Of a DNA stretch of 64,000 nucleotides, positions 16,321 through 26,897 are shown piece after piece. Where the stretch lies: contig NZ_JAAVNE010000006.1 in assembly GCF_012103215.1 (NCBI RefSeq), positions 62,001-126,000 of the forward strand, written 5' to 3'. Source of the DNA: Falsiroseomonas selenitidurans. GTDB lineage: Bacteria > Pseudomonadota > Alphaproteobacteria > Acetobacterales > Acetobacteraceae. Made by a program: the position numbers and the translations under genes. Numbering within the stretch: the stretch's first letter is position 1; each line of letters starts with the position of its first letter. Below the pieces are notes generated by a model. That model did no database searches. It saw only the letters and a list, made by a program, of their open reading frames with translations, and was not told where the DNA came from.

Positions 16321-18633
16321 TCAATCCTGGGCGATTTTTCCCCCATCGCCGCGTAGCGCCATCAGCACCCGCTCCGGCGTCGCCGGCAGGTCCAGCGCCG
16401 GGACCCCGATGGCGTCCTTCAGCGCATTGGCCACGCTGATCGCCAGCAGCAGCGGCGGCTCCCCCACCGCCTTGGAGCGGAAGATGGTCTCGGACCGCGC
16501 CGGCGCGCCTTCCAGCAGGCGCACCTTGAAGTGCGGCGGCACGTCGCGGGAGCCGGGGATCTTGTAGGTGGAAGGCCCCACCGTGCGCAGCCGCCCCTGC
16601 GCGTCCCACCACAATTCCTCGCAGGTCAACCAGCCCAGGCCCTGGACGAAGGCGCCCTCGATCTGGCCGCGATCCACCGCCGGGTTCAGGCTGTTGCCGC
16701 AATCCTGCACGATGTCGGTGGCCAGGCACCGGTGCTCGCCGGTCAGCGTGTCGACGATCACCTCGGACACCGCGGCGCCGTAGGAGAAGTAGAAGAAGGG
16801 ATTGCCGCGCATGGTCGCGCGGTCCCAGTGGATGTCCGGCGTGCGGTAGAAGCCGGTGGCGGAAAGGCTGACGCGCTCCAGGAAGCACAGTTTTGCCAGT
16901 TCGCCGAAATCGAGGAACAGGTTGCCGCCGACGGCCCCGGCCCAGGCGCGGTCCTCGGCGAACACCACCTGCTCGGGCGCGATGCCGAAGCGCCGCGCGG
17001 CCACCGCCGCCATGCGGTCCCGGATCGTGGTCGCGGCGTTGTGCGCGGCCCAGCCATTCAGGTCGCTGCCGGTGCTGGCCGCGGTGGGGGCGGTGTTCGG
17101 CACCTCCGCCGTGCTGGTCGCGGTGATGGCCACGCGGCCGAGCGCCACGCCGAAGACGGCGGAGACCAGCTGCGCCACCTTCACGAACAGCCCCTGCCCC
17201 ATCTCCGTCCCGCCATGGTTCAGCCGGATGGAGCCGTCCGCATACACATGCACCAGCGCGCCGGCCTGGTTCAGGTGCATGACGCCGAAGGAGATGCCGA
17301 AGGCCAGCACCATGGAGCCGAGGCCGCGCCGCAGCGTCGGGTGGCTGGCGTTGAAGGCGGCGATCTCGCCGCGCCGCCGGTCCCAGTCGCTGTCGCGCCG
17401 CGCTTCCGCCCAGACGCGGGCGATCAGGTCGCCTTCCACCTTCTGGCCGTAGGGCGTTTCATCGCCCTTGCCCGGCGCGCCGAGGAAATTGCGCGCCCGC
17501 ACCTCCTCCGGCGGCAGGCCGCAGGCGGCGGCGATGCGGTGCACCACATCCTCCATCAGCAGCGCCCCCTGCGGCCCGCCGAAGCCGCGGAAGGCGGTGT
17601 GGGAGACGGTGTTGGTGCGCACGGCGCAGCCGGTGATCGCCACATCGGCCACGTCGCAGCAATTCAGCGCATGGGTGATGCTGCGGAACACGACGCCGCC
17701 GGACATGTCGAGCGACCAGCCGCCATCGGCGGCGAGCAAGGCGCGCAGCCCCAGCACCCTTCCCTGGTCGTCGAACCCCGCCGTCCAGCGATACAGGAAG
17801 GGGTGGCGCTTGCCGGTGGCGATCATGTCCGCCCGCCGCGACAGCCGCAGCTTCACGGGCCTGCCCGTGGCCTGCGCCGCCAGGGCGGCGGCCGCGGCGA
17901 CCCAGCTCGCATTGCTCTCCTTGCCACCGAAGCCGCCGCCCATGCGGCGGCAGGTGACCGTCACGCGGTGGCAGGCATGGCCGAGCACGCGGGCGACCAC
18001 ATGCTGCGCCTCCGACGGGTGCTGGGTGGAGCAGATGATGGTCATCTCCCCATCCTCGCCCGGGGTTGCCAGCGCCACCTGGCCTTCCAGGTAGAAATGC
18101 TCCTGCCCGCCGGCGCGGAATTCCGCCTCCATCCGGTGCGGCGCGGCGGCAATGGCGGCCTCCGCATCGCCCCGCGCCAGGGTCTGCGGCGCCACCACAT
18201 GCTGGCCGAGTTCCAGCGCCCGCTCGATGCTCAGCACCGGCTCCAGCGGTGCGATCTCCGCGGTGATGGCGGCGGCGGCGCGGATCGCCTGGTCGCGCGT
18301 CGCGGCCACCACCAGGGCCAGCGGCTGGCCGGCGAACTGCACCAGCCCGTCCGCGAAGAGCGGCTCCACCTCCCCCGCCGGGCCGACATCATTGGCGCCG
18401 GGGATGTCGGCCGGGCCGAGCACGGCAACGACGCCCGGCATGGCCCGCGCCGCCGTCAGATCCAGGGCACGCAGCGTGCCATGCGGGATGGCGGACAGCG
18501 CCAGCGCCGCATGCAGCGTGCCGGCGGCCTCCGCCAGGTCGTCGGCGAAGCGTGCCTCCCCGGTGGTGTGCTTCAGGGCGCTGTCATGGCGCAGCGCGGC
18601 GCCGGGGCCGGAGCGGGGCAGGCCGTCCATCAT
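16321..18633 (-). CDS. xdhB: Xanthine dehydrogenase, molybdopterin-binding subunit
   Basis: 770-residue large subunit. The order is normal: N-terminal domain (GEARFADDL), substrate/MoCo domain with GGGFGGKES and FRGFGGPQG, and the C-terminal part with NHGGTEMGQGL, QDCGNSLNPAVDRGQIEGAF and KAVGEPPLL, where the last Glu matches the catalytic residue. It oxidises hypoxanthine and xanthine to urate with XdhA. The ATG at 18633 overlaps the xdhA stop. No xdhC maturation gene is in this window. Confidence 0.93.
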   Translation of the reverse strand: MMDGLPRSGPGAALRHDSALKHTTGEARFADDLAEAAGTLHAALALSAIPHGTLRALDLTAARAMPGVVAVLGPADIPGANDVGPAGEVEPLFADGLVQFAGQPLALVVAATRDQAIRAAAAITAEIAPLEPVLSIERALELGQHVVAPQTLARGDAEAAIAAAPHRMEAEFRAGGQEHFYLEGQVALATPGEDGEMTIICSTQHPSEAQHVVARVLGHACHRVTVTCRRMGGGFGGKESNASWVAAAAALAAQATGRPVKLRLSRRADMIATGKRHPFLYRWTAGFDDQGRVLGLRALLAADGGWSLDMSGGVVFRSITHALNCCDVADVAITGCAVRTNTVSHTAFRGFGGPQGALLMEDVVHRIAAACGLPPEEVRARNFLGAPGKGDETPYGQKVEGDLIARVWAEARRDSDWDRRRGEIAAFNASHPTLRRGLGSMVLAFGISFGVMHLNQAGALVHVYADGSIRLNHGGTEMGQGLFVKVAQLVSAVFGVALGRVAITATSTAEVPNTAPTAASTGSDLNGWAAHNAATTIRDRMAAVAARRFGIAPEQVVFAEDRAWAGAVGGNLFLDFGELAKLCFLERVSLSATGFYRTPDIHWDRATMRGNPFFYFSYGAAVSEVIVDTLTGEHRCLATDIVQDCGNSLNPAVDRGQIEGAFVQGLGWLTCEELWWDAQGRLRTVGPSTYKIPGSRDVPPHFKVRLLEGAPARSETIFRSKAVGEPPLLLAISVANALKDAIGVPALDLPATPERVLMALRGDGGKIAQD

Positions 18634-20039
18634 CGGGACTCCGCATAGGCGGCGATATCGGCCGGCAGGTCCGGGCACGTGGCGCGCAGCAGCAGGCGCC
18701 GCAGCAGGCCCTGCGCCACCAGCAGCCGGTATTCCGCGCTGCCCCGCCAATCCGACAGCGGCGCGATGTCCTCGGCCAGCGCCGCCCCCGCCGCTTCCAC
18801 GCTCTCCGGATCCAGCGCCCGGCCGAGCAGCGCGGCCTCCGCCCGACCGGCCCGCAACACCGTGGCGCCAACGCCGCCGAAGGCCAGCCGCGCCGCCGCC
18901 ACCCGCCCGCCTTCCGGCCGCAGCCACAAGGCGGCGCCGACCGTCGCGATATCCTGGTCGTGCCGCTTGGAGATCTTCTCGCAGGCCAGGGTATCGCCCG
19001 GCGCCGGGCGCGGCAGGGTGATCGAGACCACCACCTCATCCGCCGCCAGGGCGTTGCGGCGATAGCCGGTGAGGAAATCCGCCACCTCCAACCGCCGCCG
19101 CCCGTGAAGCGAGGCCAGCTCCACCGAGGCCCCCAGCGCCAGCAGCGGCGGCAGCGCATCGCCGATCGGCGACGCGGTGCCGAGATTGCCGCCCAGCGTC
19201 CCCAGCCCGCGGATCTGCCGCGAGCCGAGCCGCGCCAGCAGCGAGGCCAGCGGCCCGAAGCCCGCTTCCACCCGGCAGGCCTCCAGCAGCCGCGCATAGG
19301 GGGTGGCGGCACCGACCACCAGCGCCTCCGGCGTCGCCCGCAGCCCGTGCAGTTCCGGCACACCGAGCAGGCAGATGATCGCCGCCGGCACCTCCCGATG
19401 GTCGGAGACGCGCAGGCCGAGATCGGTGCCGCCGGCCAGCAGCCAGGCCCCGGGATGCGCCGCGCGCAACGCCAGCAGGTCCGCCAGCGTGGCCGGGCGG
19501 TGGAACACCTGGCCCGGCGCCTCGAACCGCGCGGGGCCGGGTTCGGGCAGCGCGGGCGGCGGCGCGGCGTCGTCCGCCAGGGTGGCGAAGACGTCGAGGA
19601 TGGGGCGGTAGCCGGTGCAGCGGCATAGATTGCCCGCGAGCGCCTCATGCACCTCGCCGCCCTGGCGGGCCTGCGCCCAGGCGGCCATCACGATGCCGGG
19701 CGTGCAGAAGCCGCATTGCGTGCCGTCGCTTTCCGCCATGGCGCGCTGGATCGGGTGCGGCGTGCCATCCGCCCCGCGCAGCCCCTCCACGGTGCGGATC
19801 GCCGCGCCATGCACCTGGCCGAGCAGCGTCAGGCAGGCATTCACCGGGATGCGCCCACCATCGGCGGCTTCCAGCACCACGGTGCAGGCGCCGCAATCGC
19901 CCTCCGCGCAGCCCTCCTTGGTGCCGGTCAGCCCGGCCGGGCCGCGCAGCCAGTCCAGCAGCGGGGTGGTGGGGGAGGTGCCGGGCGGCAGCGAAACAGG
20001 CCGCCCGTTGAGGAGGAAGGCGATGGCGTTGGCGATCAT
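18630..20039 (-). CDS. xdhA: Xanthine dehydrogenase, Fe-S and FAD-binding subunit
   Basis: 469 residues. The plant-type [2Fe-2S] domain shows EGCAEGDCGAC, followed by the second cluster CGFCTPG and CRCTGYRPI; the FAD domain has LLAGGTDLGLRV and LGGNLGTASPIGD, then the CO-dehydrogenase flavoprotein C-terminal domain. It passes electrons from molybdenum to NAD. First gene of the xdhAB pair, 44 bp downstream of parC on the same strand. Confidence 0.94.
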   Translation of the reverse strand: MIANAIAFLLNGRPVSLPPGTSPTTPLLDWLRGPAGLTGTKEGCAEGDCGACTVVLEAADGGRIPVNACLTLLGQVHGAAIRTVEGLRGADGTPHPIQRAMAESDGTQCGFCTPGIVMAAWAQARQGGEVHEALAGNLCRCTGYRPILDVFATLADDAAPPPALPEPGPARFEAPGQVFHRPATLADLLALRAAHPGAWLLAGGTDLGLRVSDHREVPAAIICLLGVPELHGLRATPEALVVGAATPYARLLEACRVEAGFGPLASLLARLGSRQIRGLGTLGGNLGTASPIGDALPPLLALGASVELASLHGRRRLEVADFLTGYRRNALAADEVVVSITLPRPAPGDTLACEKISKRHDQDIATVGAALWLRPEGGRVAAARLAFGGVGATVLRAGRAEAALLGRALDPESVEAAGAALAEDIAPLSDWRGSAEYRLLVAQGLLRRLLLRATCPDLPADIAAYAESR

Positions 20040-20083
20040 GCCCCAAGACTAAGCAAAAGCCGGGCCTGCCGCCAAAGCCCCTT

Positions 20084-22351
20084 TCAGACCCCGAATTTCC
20101 GCGATTTCGGGAAACGCTCCGGCGGCATGCGGCCGGCGCCGGCGCGCTGGCCGCTCCAGGTCCGCAGGTCGGTCTCCACCTTCACCCCGCCGCCATAGCG
20201 CCAGGCCAGGCCCTCCCTGGCCGAAAATACCTTGGCGTCGTTCAGCGTCGCGCCGTCCTTCAACTGCATCAGCTGCACGCCGCGGCCGCGCGCCATTTCC
20301 GGCACCTGGGACAGCGGGAAGACCAGCAGGCGGTTGTTGCTGCCGATGGTCGCCACGCTGTCGCCCTCCCCCTTCTCGCCCTGGGTCGGGATGCACAGCA
20401 GGGCCTCCACCGCCGCCTCCACCACCAGCACCTGCTTGCCGGTGCGCTTTTCCGCCAGCAGGTCCTCGCCCTTCACCACGAAGCCCTTGCCGTCGGTGGC
20501 GGCCAGCAGGAAGCGGCGGCCTTCGCGGTGGACGAAGAAGGTCACCACATCGTCGCCATTGCCGAGGTCCAGCAGCAACCGCACCGGCTGGCCGTCGCCG
20601 CGGCCACGCGGGATGGCCTCCGCCCGCACGGTGAAGGCCTTGCCATTGGTCGCCACCAGCACGATGCGGTCCGTGGTCTCGGCGTGCAGCGCCTGCTTCA
20701 GGCTGTCGCCTTCCTTGAAGCGCAGTTCCGCGGTTTCGGCCAAATGGCCCTTCTGGGCGCGGATCCAGCCCTTCTCCGACAGGATGATGGTGATCGGCTC
20801 GCGCTCGATGAAGGCGGTCTCGTCCACCGCCGCCACCGCTTCCACCGTGCCGAGGGTGGTGCGGCGGTTGCCGAGGGGCCCGCTGCCGAATTTCTCCCGC
20901 GTCGCGGCGATCTCCTCGGCGATCGCGGCCCAGCGCTTCGCCTCGCTGCCCAGCAGGCCCTGCAGCTTCTTCTGTTCCGCGCTGAGCTTCTTGTGCTCCT
21001 TGCGGATCTCCATCTCCTCCAGCCGGCGCAGCGCGCGCAGCCGCATGTCGAGGATGGCGTTGGCCTGCACATCGGTCAGGCCGAAGGCCGCCATCAGCGC
21101 TTCCTTGGGCTTGTCTTCCTCCCGCACGATGCGGATCACCTCGTCCAGGTTCAGGTAGACGATCAGGTAGCCGTCGAGGATTTCCAGCCGCCGCGCGATG
21201 GTCGCCAGCCGGTGTTCCGACCGCCGCACCAGCACCACCTGGCGGTGGTCCAGCCAGCAGCGCAGCACATGCTTCAGCCCCATCACGCGCGGCGTGCGGT
21301 CGGCGTCCAGCACGTTCAGGTTCAGCGGGAAGCGGGTTTCCAGCTGGGTGTTGCGGAACAGCGTCTCCATCAGCGTCTTCGCATCCACCGCGCGCGTCTT
21401 CGGCTCCAGCACCAGGCGCACGATGTCGGTGGATTCGTCCCGCACATCGCCCAGCAGCGGCAGCTTCTTCTCCTCCATCAGCTGCGCGATCTGCTCGATC
21501 AGCCGGGATTTCTGCACCTGGTAGGGAATCTCGGAGACGACGACCTGCCAGGTGCCGTTCTTCAGCGGCTCCACGCTCCAGCGCGCGCGCAGGCGGAAGC
21601 CGCCGCGGCCGGTGGCGTAGGCTTCCCGCATGGATTCGGGGCTTTCCACCAGCAGCCCGCCGGTCGGGAAATCCGGGCCCTGCACATGCGCCAGCAATTC
21701 GTCGATGCCGGCCCCAGGGTTGGCGATCAGCGCCAGCGCCGCGCCGCACAATTCCCCGGCATTGTGCGGCGGGATGGAGGTGGCCATGCCCACCGCGATC
21801 CCAGCCGCGCCATTGGCCAGCAGGTTCGGGAAGGCGGCCGGCAGCACCAGCGGTTCCTTTTCCTCGCCGTCATAGGTGGCGCGGAAATCGACCGCATTCT
21901 CCTCGATGCCTTCCAGCAGCGCCTGGGCGACCTCGGTGAGGCGGGCCTCCGTGTAGCGCATGGCCGCGGCGTTATCGCCGTCGATATTGCCGAAATTGCC
22001 CTGGCCCTCAACCAGCGGGTAGCGCGCGGCGAAATCCTGCGCCTGGCGGACCAGCGCCTCGTAGATGCTGCTGTCGCCATGCGGATGGTACTTGCCCATC
22101 ACGTCGCCGACGATGCGGGCGCATTTCTTGAAGCCAGCGGCGGGGTCCAGCTTCAGCTGGTGCATGGCATACAGAAGCCGCCGGTGCACCGGCTTCAGCC
22201 CATCCCGCACATCCGGCAGGGATCGGCTGACGATGGTGGACAGGGCATAGGCCAGGTAGCGCTCGGACAGCGCCGCCGCCAGCCCGGTCTCCCGCATGTT
22301 GCCGCCATCGTCGGGGTGGCCCGGGGGCGGCGGCTTGATGTCGTCCGGCAT
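20084..22351 (-). CDS. parC: DNA topoisomerase IV subunit A
   Basis: 755 residues, a normal ParC length, and shorter than GyrA. The catalytic tyrosine is Tyr133 in AMRYTEARL. The quinolone-determining segment reads [10 protein letters not shown], with Ser94 and Glu98 at the positions equivalent to E. coli Ser80 and Glu84, so it has the wild-type-like residues. A C-terminal beta-propeller region follows. It decatenates daughter chromosomes with ParE, which is not in this window. Confidence 0.94.
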   Translation of the reverse strand: MPDDIKPPPPGHPDDGGNMRETGLAAALSERYLAYALSTIVSRSLPDVRDGLKPVHRRLLYAMHQLKLDPAAGFKKCARIVGDVMGKYHPHGDSSIYEALVRQAQDFAARYPLVEGQGNFGNIDGDNAAAMRYTEARLTEVAQALLEGIEENAVDFRATYDGEEKEPLVLPAAFPNLLANGAAGIAVGMATSIPPHNAGELCGAALALIANPGAGIDELLAHVQGPDFPTGGLLVESPESMREAYATGRGGFRLRARWSVEPLKNGTWQVVVSEIPYQVQKSRLIEQIAQLMEEKKLPLLGDVRDESTDIVRLVLEPKTRAVDAKTLMETLFRNTQLETRFPLNLNVLDADRTPRVMGLKHVLRCWLDHRQVVLVRRSEHRLATIARRLEILDGYLIVYLNLDEVIRIVREEDKPKEALMAAFGLTDVQANAILDMRLRALRRLEEMEIRKEHKKLSAEQKKLQGLLGSEAKRWAAIAEEIAATREKFGSGPLGNRRTTLGTVEAVAAVDETAFIEREPITIILSEKGWIRAQKGHLAETAELRFKEGDSLKQALHAETTDRIVLVATNGKAFTVRAEAIPRGRGDGQPVRLLLDLGNGDDVVTFFVHREGRRFLLAATDGKGFVVKGEDLLAEKRTGKQVLVVEAAVEALLCIPTQGEKGEGDSVATIGSNNRLLVFPLSQVPEMARGRGVQLMQLKDGATLNDAKVFSAREGLAWRYGGGVKVETDLRTWSGQRAGAGRMPPERFPKSRKFGV

Positions 22352-22420
22352 GGGGATTGATTCGTGCTTCGTTCTGGTCCGAAGCCCTTTACCCCAGCCG
22401 GCGGCGCCTGTTGAGGGGCT

Positions 22421-24451
22421 TCATGCGGCGTGGCGGGCGGAGGCCAGGGCCTCCATCGCCGCGTCGATGCGGCGCCGCGCGGCCTCGTCCTGCCGGAAGG
22501 TCACGGCCAGCAGGCCGTCGGCGGCGCGCACCACGCGGGCCGCCATGCCCTGCCCGGCATGGAGGGTTCCAATCCCGGGCAGCACCACCTCCAGCGGCGC
22601 GCCGGCCGGCAGGTCCAGGCTGCAGGCCAGGGCGGCGCCGCTGCGCGACAGGTCGCGCAATTCCGCCACCACCTCCGGCCGGCCGGGCTGGCGCAGGATG
22701 ACGCGCGCGCCGTTGCCGGATTGGCGTTCATACTGGCGGCGGTCACCGCTATCGTTGTTCAGCGCGGCCAGGAAGCCGTCCACCTCCGCCCGCAGGTCAC
22801 CGGCGACGCGCGAGACCTCCGTCGCCGCGACCAGCACCTTCTGCGCGGTGCCATCCGCGCCCTGCACGGTGGCGCTGACGCCATGCATCGCCCGGCCAGC
22901 ACTTTCGGTCTGCTGCGCCACCTTGTGGACGCTGGTTGCGATCTCCCGTGTCGTGGCGCCCTGCTGTTCGACCGCGGCGGCGATCGCGGTGGTCACCTCG
23001 CTGACCCGGGCGATCGCCTCGCCGACCGCGCTGACGGCGCCGACGGCCTCGCCGGTTGCCGCCTGCATCCCGGCGATCTGCGCGCCGATCTGCTCGGTCG
23101 CCTGCGCGGTCTGCGCCGCCAGTTGCTTCACCTCGCCGGCCACCACCGCGAAGCCCTTGCCGGCCTCCCCCGCGCGCGCGGCCTCGATGGTGGCGTTCAG
23201 CGCCAGCAGGTTGGTCTGCTGGGCGATCCCGTTGATCAGCCGCACCACCTCGCCGATCTCGCCCGCCGCCTGGGTCAGGCTGCGCACCGTGGCATCCGTG
23301 GCGCGGGCGCGGCTGTCGGCTTCACTGGCCATGGCAGCGGCGCGTGCCACCTGGCCGGCGATCTCGCCCACCGTGTGGGTCATTTCCTCGGTCGCTGCCG
23401 CGACGGAGGAGAGGTTGCCCACGCTTTCCGCCGCGCCGGTCGCGGTGGCGTCGGCGCCTTCCCGGGTGCGGGCCATGGCCTGGGCCATGTCGACGGCCGC
23501 CGCACGCATCGAATCGGCTGAACTGCCCAGCGTCGCCATGACGCCACTGATGGAGACGCCGAATTCCTCGGTATGCCGGTCCATGGCTGCCTGCCGCCGG
23601 AGGCCGGCTGCACGGGTTGCTGCCGCGGCCGCCTCCAGGCGCCGCTTCTCCAGCCCGTCGGCGCGGAAACGCTCCAGCCCGCGGGCCAGCACGCCCAGCT
23701 CGTCGCGGCGCGCAATGCCGGGGACCGGCGTTTCCAGCTCACCGGCGGCGATCGCCTCCGTCGCCTTCGTCACCTGCCCCAGCGGCCTGACGATGCTGCG
23801 CGCCACCAGGAAGGCGAACAACGCCACCGCCAGCGCCGCCAGCAGGGTTTCCCCGGCCACCGAGAACACCTGCGCCCGCTGCGCGGCGCGGAGATCGTCG
23901 ATGTACAGGCCGGAGCCGATCACCCAGCCCCAGGGCGCGAAGCCCTGGACGAAGGACAGCTTCTCCACCGGTACCGCCTGGCCCTGACCGGCCCCCGGGC
24001 GCGGCCACAGGTAGGGAACGACGCCACGGCCCTGCCGACGCACCGTCTCGACGAAGGCCTGGAAGATCGGCAGGCCGTTCGGGTCGCGCAGCGCACCCAC
24101 CTCCCTGCCTTCCAGGTCGGGACGGAAGGGGTGCATGACGAGGCGCGGCGTCATGTCGTTGATCCAGACATATTCCTCGCCGCGATAGCGCAGGCCGCGC
24201 AGGGCTTCCTGCGCGTGGCCCTGGGCGGCTTCGCGCGAAAGCCGCCCGGCCTGCTCCTCCGCCGCATAGCGCGCGATGATGCCGCTGGCCGATTCCACCA
24301 CGCCGCGGATCAGCGCCACCCGGTCCGCCTTGAGCGCGGTGTTGGTCTCGACGATCCGGAGCCCACCCAGGGCCAACAGCCCGAGCAGGGCCACCAGCGT
24401 CGTCAGGTGGATGCGCGAGGCGATACGCAGGCCGGCCAGACGGTGGAGCAT
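22421..24451 (-). CDS. Methyl-accepting chemotaxis protein with C-terminal PilZ domain
   Basis: 676 residues. First membrane helix at about 15-30 ([19 protein letters not shown]), a single-Cache periplasmic sensor ([33 protein letters not shown]), second helix at about 200 ([15 protein letters not shown]), HAMP domain, then the signalling domain with the [20 protein letters not shown] hairpin tip. The last 90 residues form a PilZ domain: RQYER (RxxxR) and DLSRSG (D/NxSxxG), both c-di-GMP-binding motifs. So the receptor can probably read a small extracellular ligand and intracellular c-di-GMP. No che genes are nearby. Confidence 0.92.
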   Translation of the reverse strand: MLHRLAGLRIASRIHLTTLVALLGLLALGGLRIVETNTALKADRVALIRGVVESASGIIARYAAEEQAGRLSREAAQGHAQEALRGLRYRGEEYVWINDMTPRLVMHPFRPDLEGREVGALRDPNGLPIFQAFVETVRRQGRGVVPYLWPRPGAGQGQAVPVEKLSFVQGFAPWGWVIGSGLYIDDLRAAQRAQVFSVAGETLLAALAVALFAFLVARSIVRPLGQVTKATEAIAAGELETPVPGIARRDELGVLARGLERFRADGLEKRRLEAAAAATRAAGLRRQAAMDRHTEEFGVSISGVMATLGSSADSMRAAAVDMAQAMARTREGADATATGAAESVGNLSSVAAATEEMTHTVGEIAGQVARAAAMASEADSRARATDATVRSLTQAAGEIGEVVRLINGIAQQTNLLALNATIEAARAGEAGKGFAVVAGEVKQLAAQTAQATEQIGAQIAGMQAATGEAVGAVSAVGEAIARVSEVTTAIAAAVEQQGATTREIATSVHKVAQQTESAGRAMHGVSATVQGADGTAQKVLVAATEVSRVAGDLRAEVDGFLAALNNDSGDRRQYERQSGNGARVILRQPGRPEVVAELRDLSRSGAALACSLDLPAGAPLEVVLPGIGTLHAGQGMAARVVRAADGLLAVTFRQDEAARRRIDAAMEALASARHAA

Positions 24452-24476
24452 GGGAAGCCTTAAGGGTTACAGGATC

Positions 24477-25268
24477 TCACAGTGGCGTGAATTCCTTGCC
24501 GCCTCCTGAACCACCGGCTCCCGCGGCTCGGTCCCCCGCTCGCTCCCCGGCCAGGATATCCGCCAGCATCAGCCGCGCGGCCGGCAGCGGGCGGTGCTGC
24601 ACGCCGAAGACATCGCGGGCCAGGAAATGCCCGGTCAGGCGCAGCCCATCGCGCCACTCCGCGGGGCCGGAGGGTCCCTGCCCCAGCAGGAAGGGCGGCA
24701 GCCGCAGCAGCCGCGCCGCCCATTCCCCCGCCCCGGCGCGGGAGACGGCGCGGCCGCTGCGCGGCGAGACGAAGGCCAGATCCTCGCGGCTGCCAGTGAC
24801 GGCGCAGGCCGAGAGGTCCAGCCCATAGCCGAGGTCGGCCAGCAGGTCCGCCTCCCACCGCACCAGGTCGGGCAGGGCGAGATCCGTGCCGCGCGCCAGG
24901 GTGGCGATGAAGGCGACCAGGCCGTGGAAGATGCGCGGATGCGCCTCCCGCTCCGGCAGCGCCGATTCGGCAACCGCGCAGGCGGCACGCAGCGCGGCCA
25001 AGGCGAGGCGGTCCTCCATCGCCAGCGCCGCCGCGGGGTGCACCATCTCCGCGCTCAGCGCGCCCAGCTGGTCCGGCAGCCGGGCCACCCAGCGCGCCTC
25101 CACCAGATTGCCCGGCTGCCACAGCGCCGCCTGGCCGCGGGAGGCACCGCCCTTGGCGAGGCCGGCATGGCGGCCGTGCTCCTCGGTCAGCAGCGTCGCG
25201 ATCAGCCCGCCCTCGCCATGCGGGCGGATGTCGAGGATGATCGCGGGGGCGGTCCATTCGATGCTCAC
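24477..25268 (-). CDS. recO: DNA repair protein RecO
   Basis: 263 residues from GTG at 25268 (MSIEWTAPAIIL, the usual N-terminus; a TTG three codons upstream is also open). OB-fold start (APAIILDIRPHGEGGLIATLLT), then the helical RecO C-terminal domain. No zinc Cys cluster is seen, as is common in alphaproteobacteria. RecO loads RecA with RecF/RecR. The last residues are glycine-rich. Upstream of the MCP gene, 25 bp apart. Confidence 0.9.
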   Translation of the reverse strand: MSIEWTAPAIILDIRPHGEGGLIATLLTEEHGRHAGLAKGGASRGQAALWQPGNLVEARWVARLPDQLGALSAEMVHPAAALAMEDRLALAALRAACAVAESALPEREAHPRIFHGLVAFIATLARGTDLALPDLVRWEADLLADLGYGLDLSACAVTGSREDLAFVSPRSGRAVSRAGAGEWAARLLRLPPFLLGQGPSGPAEWRDGLRLTGHFLARDVFGVQHRPLPAARLMLADILAGERAGDRAAGAGGSGGGKEFTPL

Positions 25269-25324
25269 GCCGCACAAGGTGGGCGCTGGCCGGGCGGCTG
25301 GGAAGCCGGGAGAGGGCGAGGGCG

Positions 25325-25945
25325 ATGTTCACCGCGCTGCGGCTGCCGCTGGCCGCCTCCACCGCCGCCCTGGTCCTGGCCAACCTGGTGCCGCTGGGCG
25401 GGGCGCTGCTGGGCATCTGGTCCAGCTACGAGCTGGTGCTGCTGTTCTGGGCGGAGAACCTCATCATCGGCGGGCTGCAGCTGCTGCGCATGGCCAGCGC
25501 GCTGGTGCTGCGGCAGCGCTTCATCATGCTGTTCCTGATCCCCTTCTTCACCGTCCATTATGGCGGCTTCGCCCTGGGGCACGGCGTCTTCGTGGCGACG
25601 TTGATGGGCCCGCGCGGCGGCTCGCTGGCGGATGCCACCGCCCTGCTGCTGTCGCCGGAGGGGCTGCTGTGGGCCTGCGTGGCACTGGCCGCCAGCCACG
25701 CGCTGTCCTTCGTGGTGAACTTCCTGGGCGAGGGCGAATGGCGGAGGGCGGATGACAAGGGGCTGATGGTCGAGCCCTATGGCCGCGTGGTGCTGCTGCA
25801 CCTCGTCATCATCCTGGGCGGCATGCTGTCCCTGGCGCTGGGCGAGCCGACGGCGATCCTGGCGCTGCTGGTGGTGGCGAAAACCCTGTTGGACCTGAAG
25901 CTGCACCTGAAGGCGCACCAGGCCGGACCGACGCCGCCGGCCTGA
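25325..25945 (+). CDS. DUF6498-type integral membrane protein
   Basis: 206 residues with about five to six membrane helices: residues 5-35, 35-60 (YELVLLFWAENLIIGGLQLLR), 68-95, 110-140 and 155-185. The ENLIIG motif in the second helix, FFTVHYGGF after the third and the late EPYGRVVLLHLVIILGG fit the DUF6498 family, whose function is unknown. Divergent from recO across 56 bp and convergent with era. Start follows GGGAGAGGGCGAGGG. Confidence 0.8.
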   Translation: MFTALRLPLAASTAALVLANLVPLGGALLGIWSSYELVLLFWAENLIIGGLQLLRMASALVLRQRFIMLFLIPFFTVHYGGFALGHGVFVATLMGPRGGSLADATALLLSPEGLLWACVALAASHALSFVVNFLGEGEWRRADDKGLMVEPYGRVVLLHLVIILGGMLSLALGEPTAILALLVVAKTLLDLKLHLKAHQAGPTPPA

Positions 25946-25979
25946 GGCGCCATGCCGCCGCCGGCCGGTGGCCCCACCC

Positions 25980-26897
25980 TCACCCCTGGTCGTCCAGCCC
26001 CAGCGCGCGGATGCGGCCGCGCTCCTCGTCCCAGCCGGCACGTTCCTTGACGTTGACGAACAGGTGGATCCGCCGTTCCAGCAGCGCCTCCAGCTCCCGC
26101 CGCGCCGCCTGGCCGATGCCCTTCACCTTGGCCCCGCCATCGCCGATCAGGATCGCCTTCTGGGTCGATCGCGTGACATAGATGGTCACGTCGATCCGCG
26201 CGCTGCCATCCTTGCGTTCCTGCCAGCTTTCGGTCTCGACCGTGGCGTGGTGCGGCACTTCCTCATGGGTCTGGCGCAGCACCTGCTCGCGCACGATCTC
26301 GGCCGCCAGCATGCGCTGCGGCAGGTCCGAGAGGTCGTCCTCGGGGAACAGCCAGGGGCCTTCGGGCATGCGCTGCGCCAGCACCGCCAGCACCCGGTCC
26401 AGGCCCTTCCCCTTCAGGGCGGAGACCATGAAGGTCTCCTCGAAGGACAGGATCTCGTTTAGCGCCTGGGCCAGCGGCAGCAGCCGCGGCGGGTCCACCA
26501 GATCGGCCTTGTTCAGCAGCAGCATCACCTTGCGGCCGCCCTGCTTCAGCTTCTCCGCGATCTCCCGCACCGCATCCGTCAGCCCGGCGCGCGCATCGAC
26601 GATCAGCACCGCCAGGTCCGCATCCTGCGCGCCCCCCCAGGCGGCCGCCACCATCGCGCGGTCCAGCCGCCGGCGCGGGGCGAAGATGCCCGGCGTGTCC
26701 ACCAGCACGATCTGCGCCGCGCCCTGCATCACCACCGCGCGGATGCGGAAGCGCGTTGTCTGCGGCTTGGGCGAGACGATGGAGACCTTGCTGCCGGCCA
26801 GCGCATTCACCAGGGTGGATTTGCCGGCATTCGGCGCCCCCACCACGGCCACCAGGCCGCAGCGGCGGGGCTCCGCGGGTTGCGCAACCTCACTCAT
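25980..26897 (-). CDS. era: GTPase Era
   Basis: 305 residues. G1 GAPNAGKST, G3 DTPGI and G4 NKAD form the Ras-like domain, and the C-terminal KH domain has AILIGDGGAKVKGIGQAAR. Era binds the 3' end of 16S rRNA in small-subunit maturation. ATG at 26897 overlaps the rnc stop (ATGA), the conserved rnc-era pair. Confidence 0.96.
   Translation of the reverse strand: MSEVAQPAEPRRCGLVAVVGAPNAGKSTLVNALAGSKVSIVSPKPQTTRFRIRAVVMQGAAQIVLVDTPGIFAPRRRLDRAMVAAAWGGAQDADLAVLIVDARAGLTDAVREIAEKLKQGGRKVMLLLNKADLVDPPRLLPLAQALNEILSFEETFMVSALKGKGLDRVLAVLAQRMPEGPWLFPEDDLSDLPQRMLAAEIVREQVLRQTHEEVPHHATVETESWQERKDGSARIDVTIYVTRSTQKAILIGDGGAKVKGIGQAARRELEALLERRIHLFVNVKERAGWDEERGRIRALGLDDQG

Noticed and set aside
16728-16743. 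CCGGTGCTCGCCGG as a third copy of structured repeat family 2
   Set aside because: Only the interior matches, it lies within xdhB coding sequence, and the flanking CATCCGATTCAG is missing.
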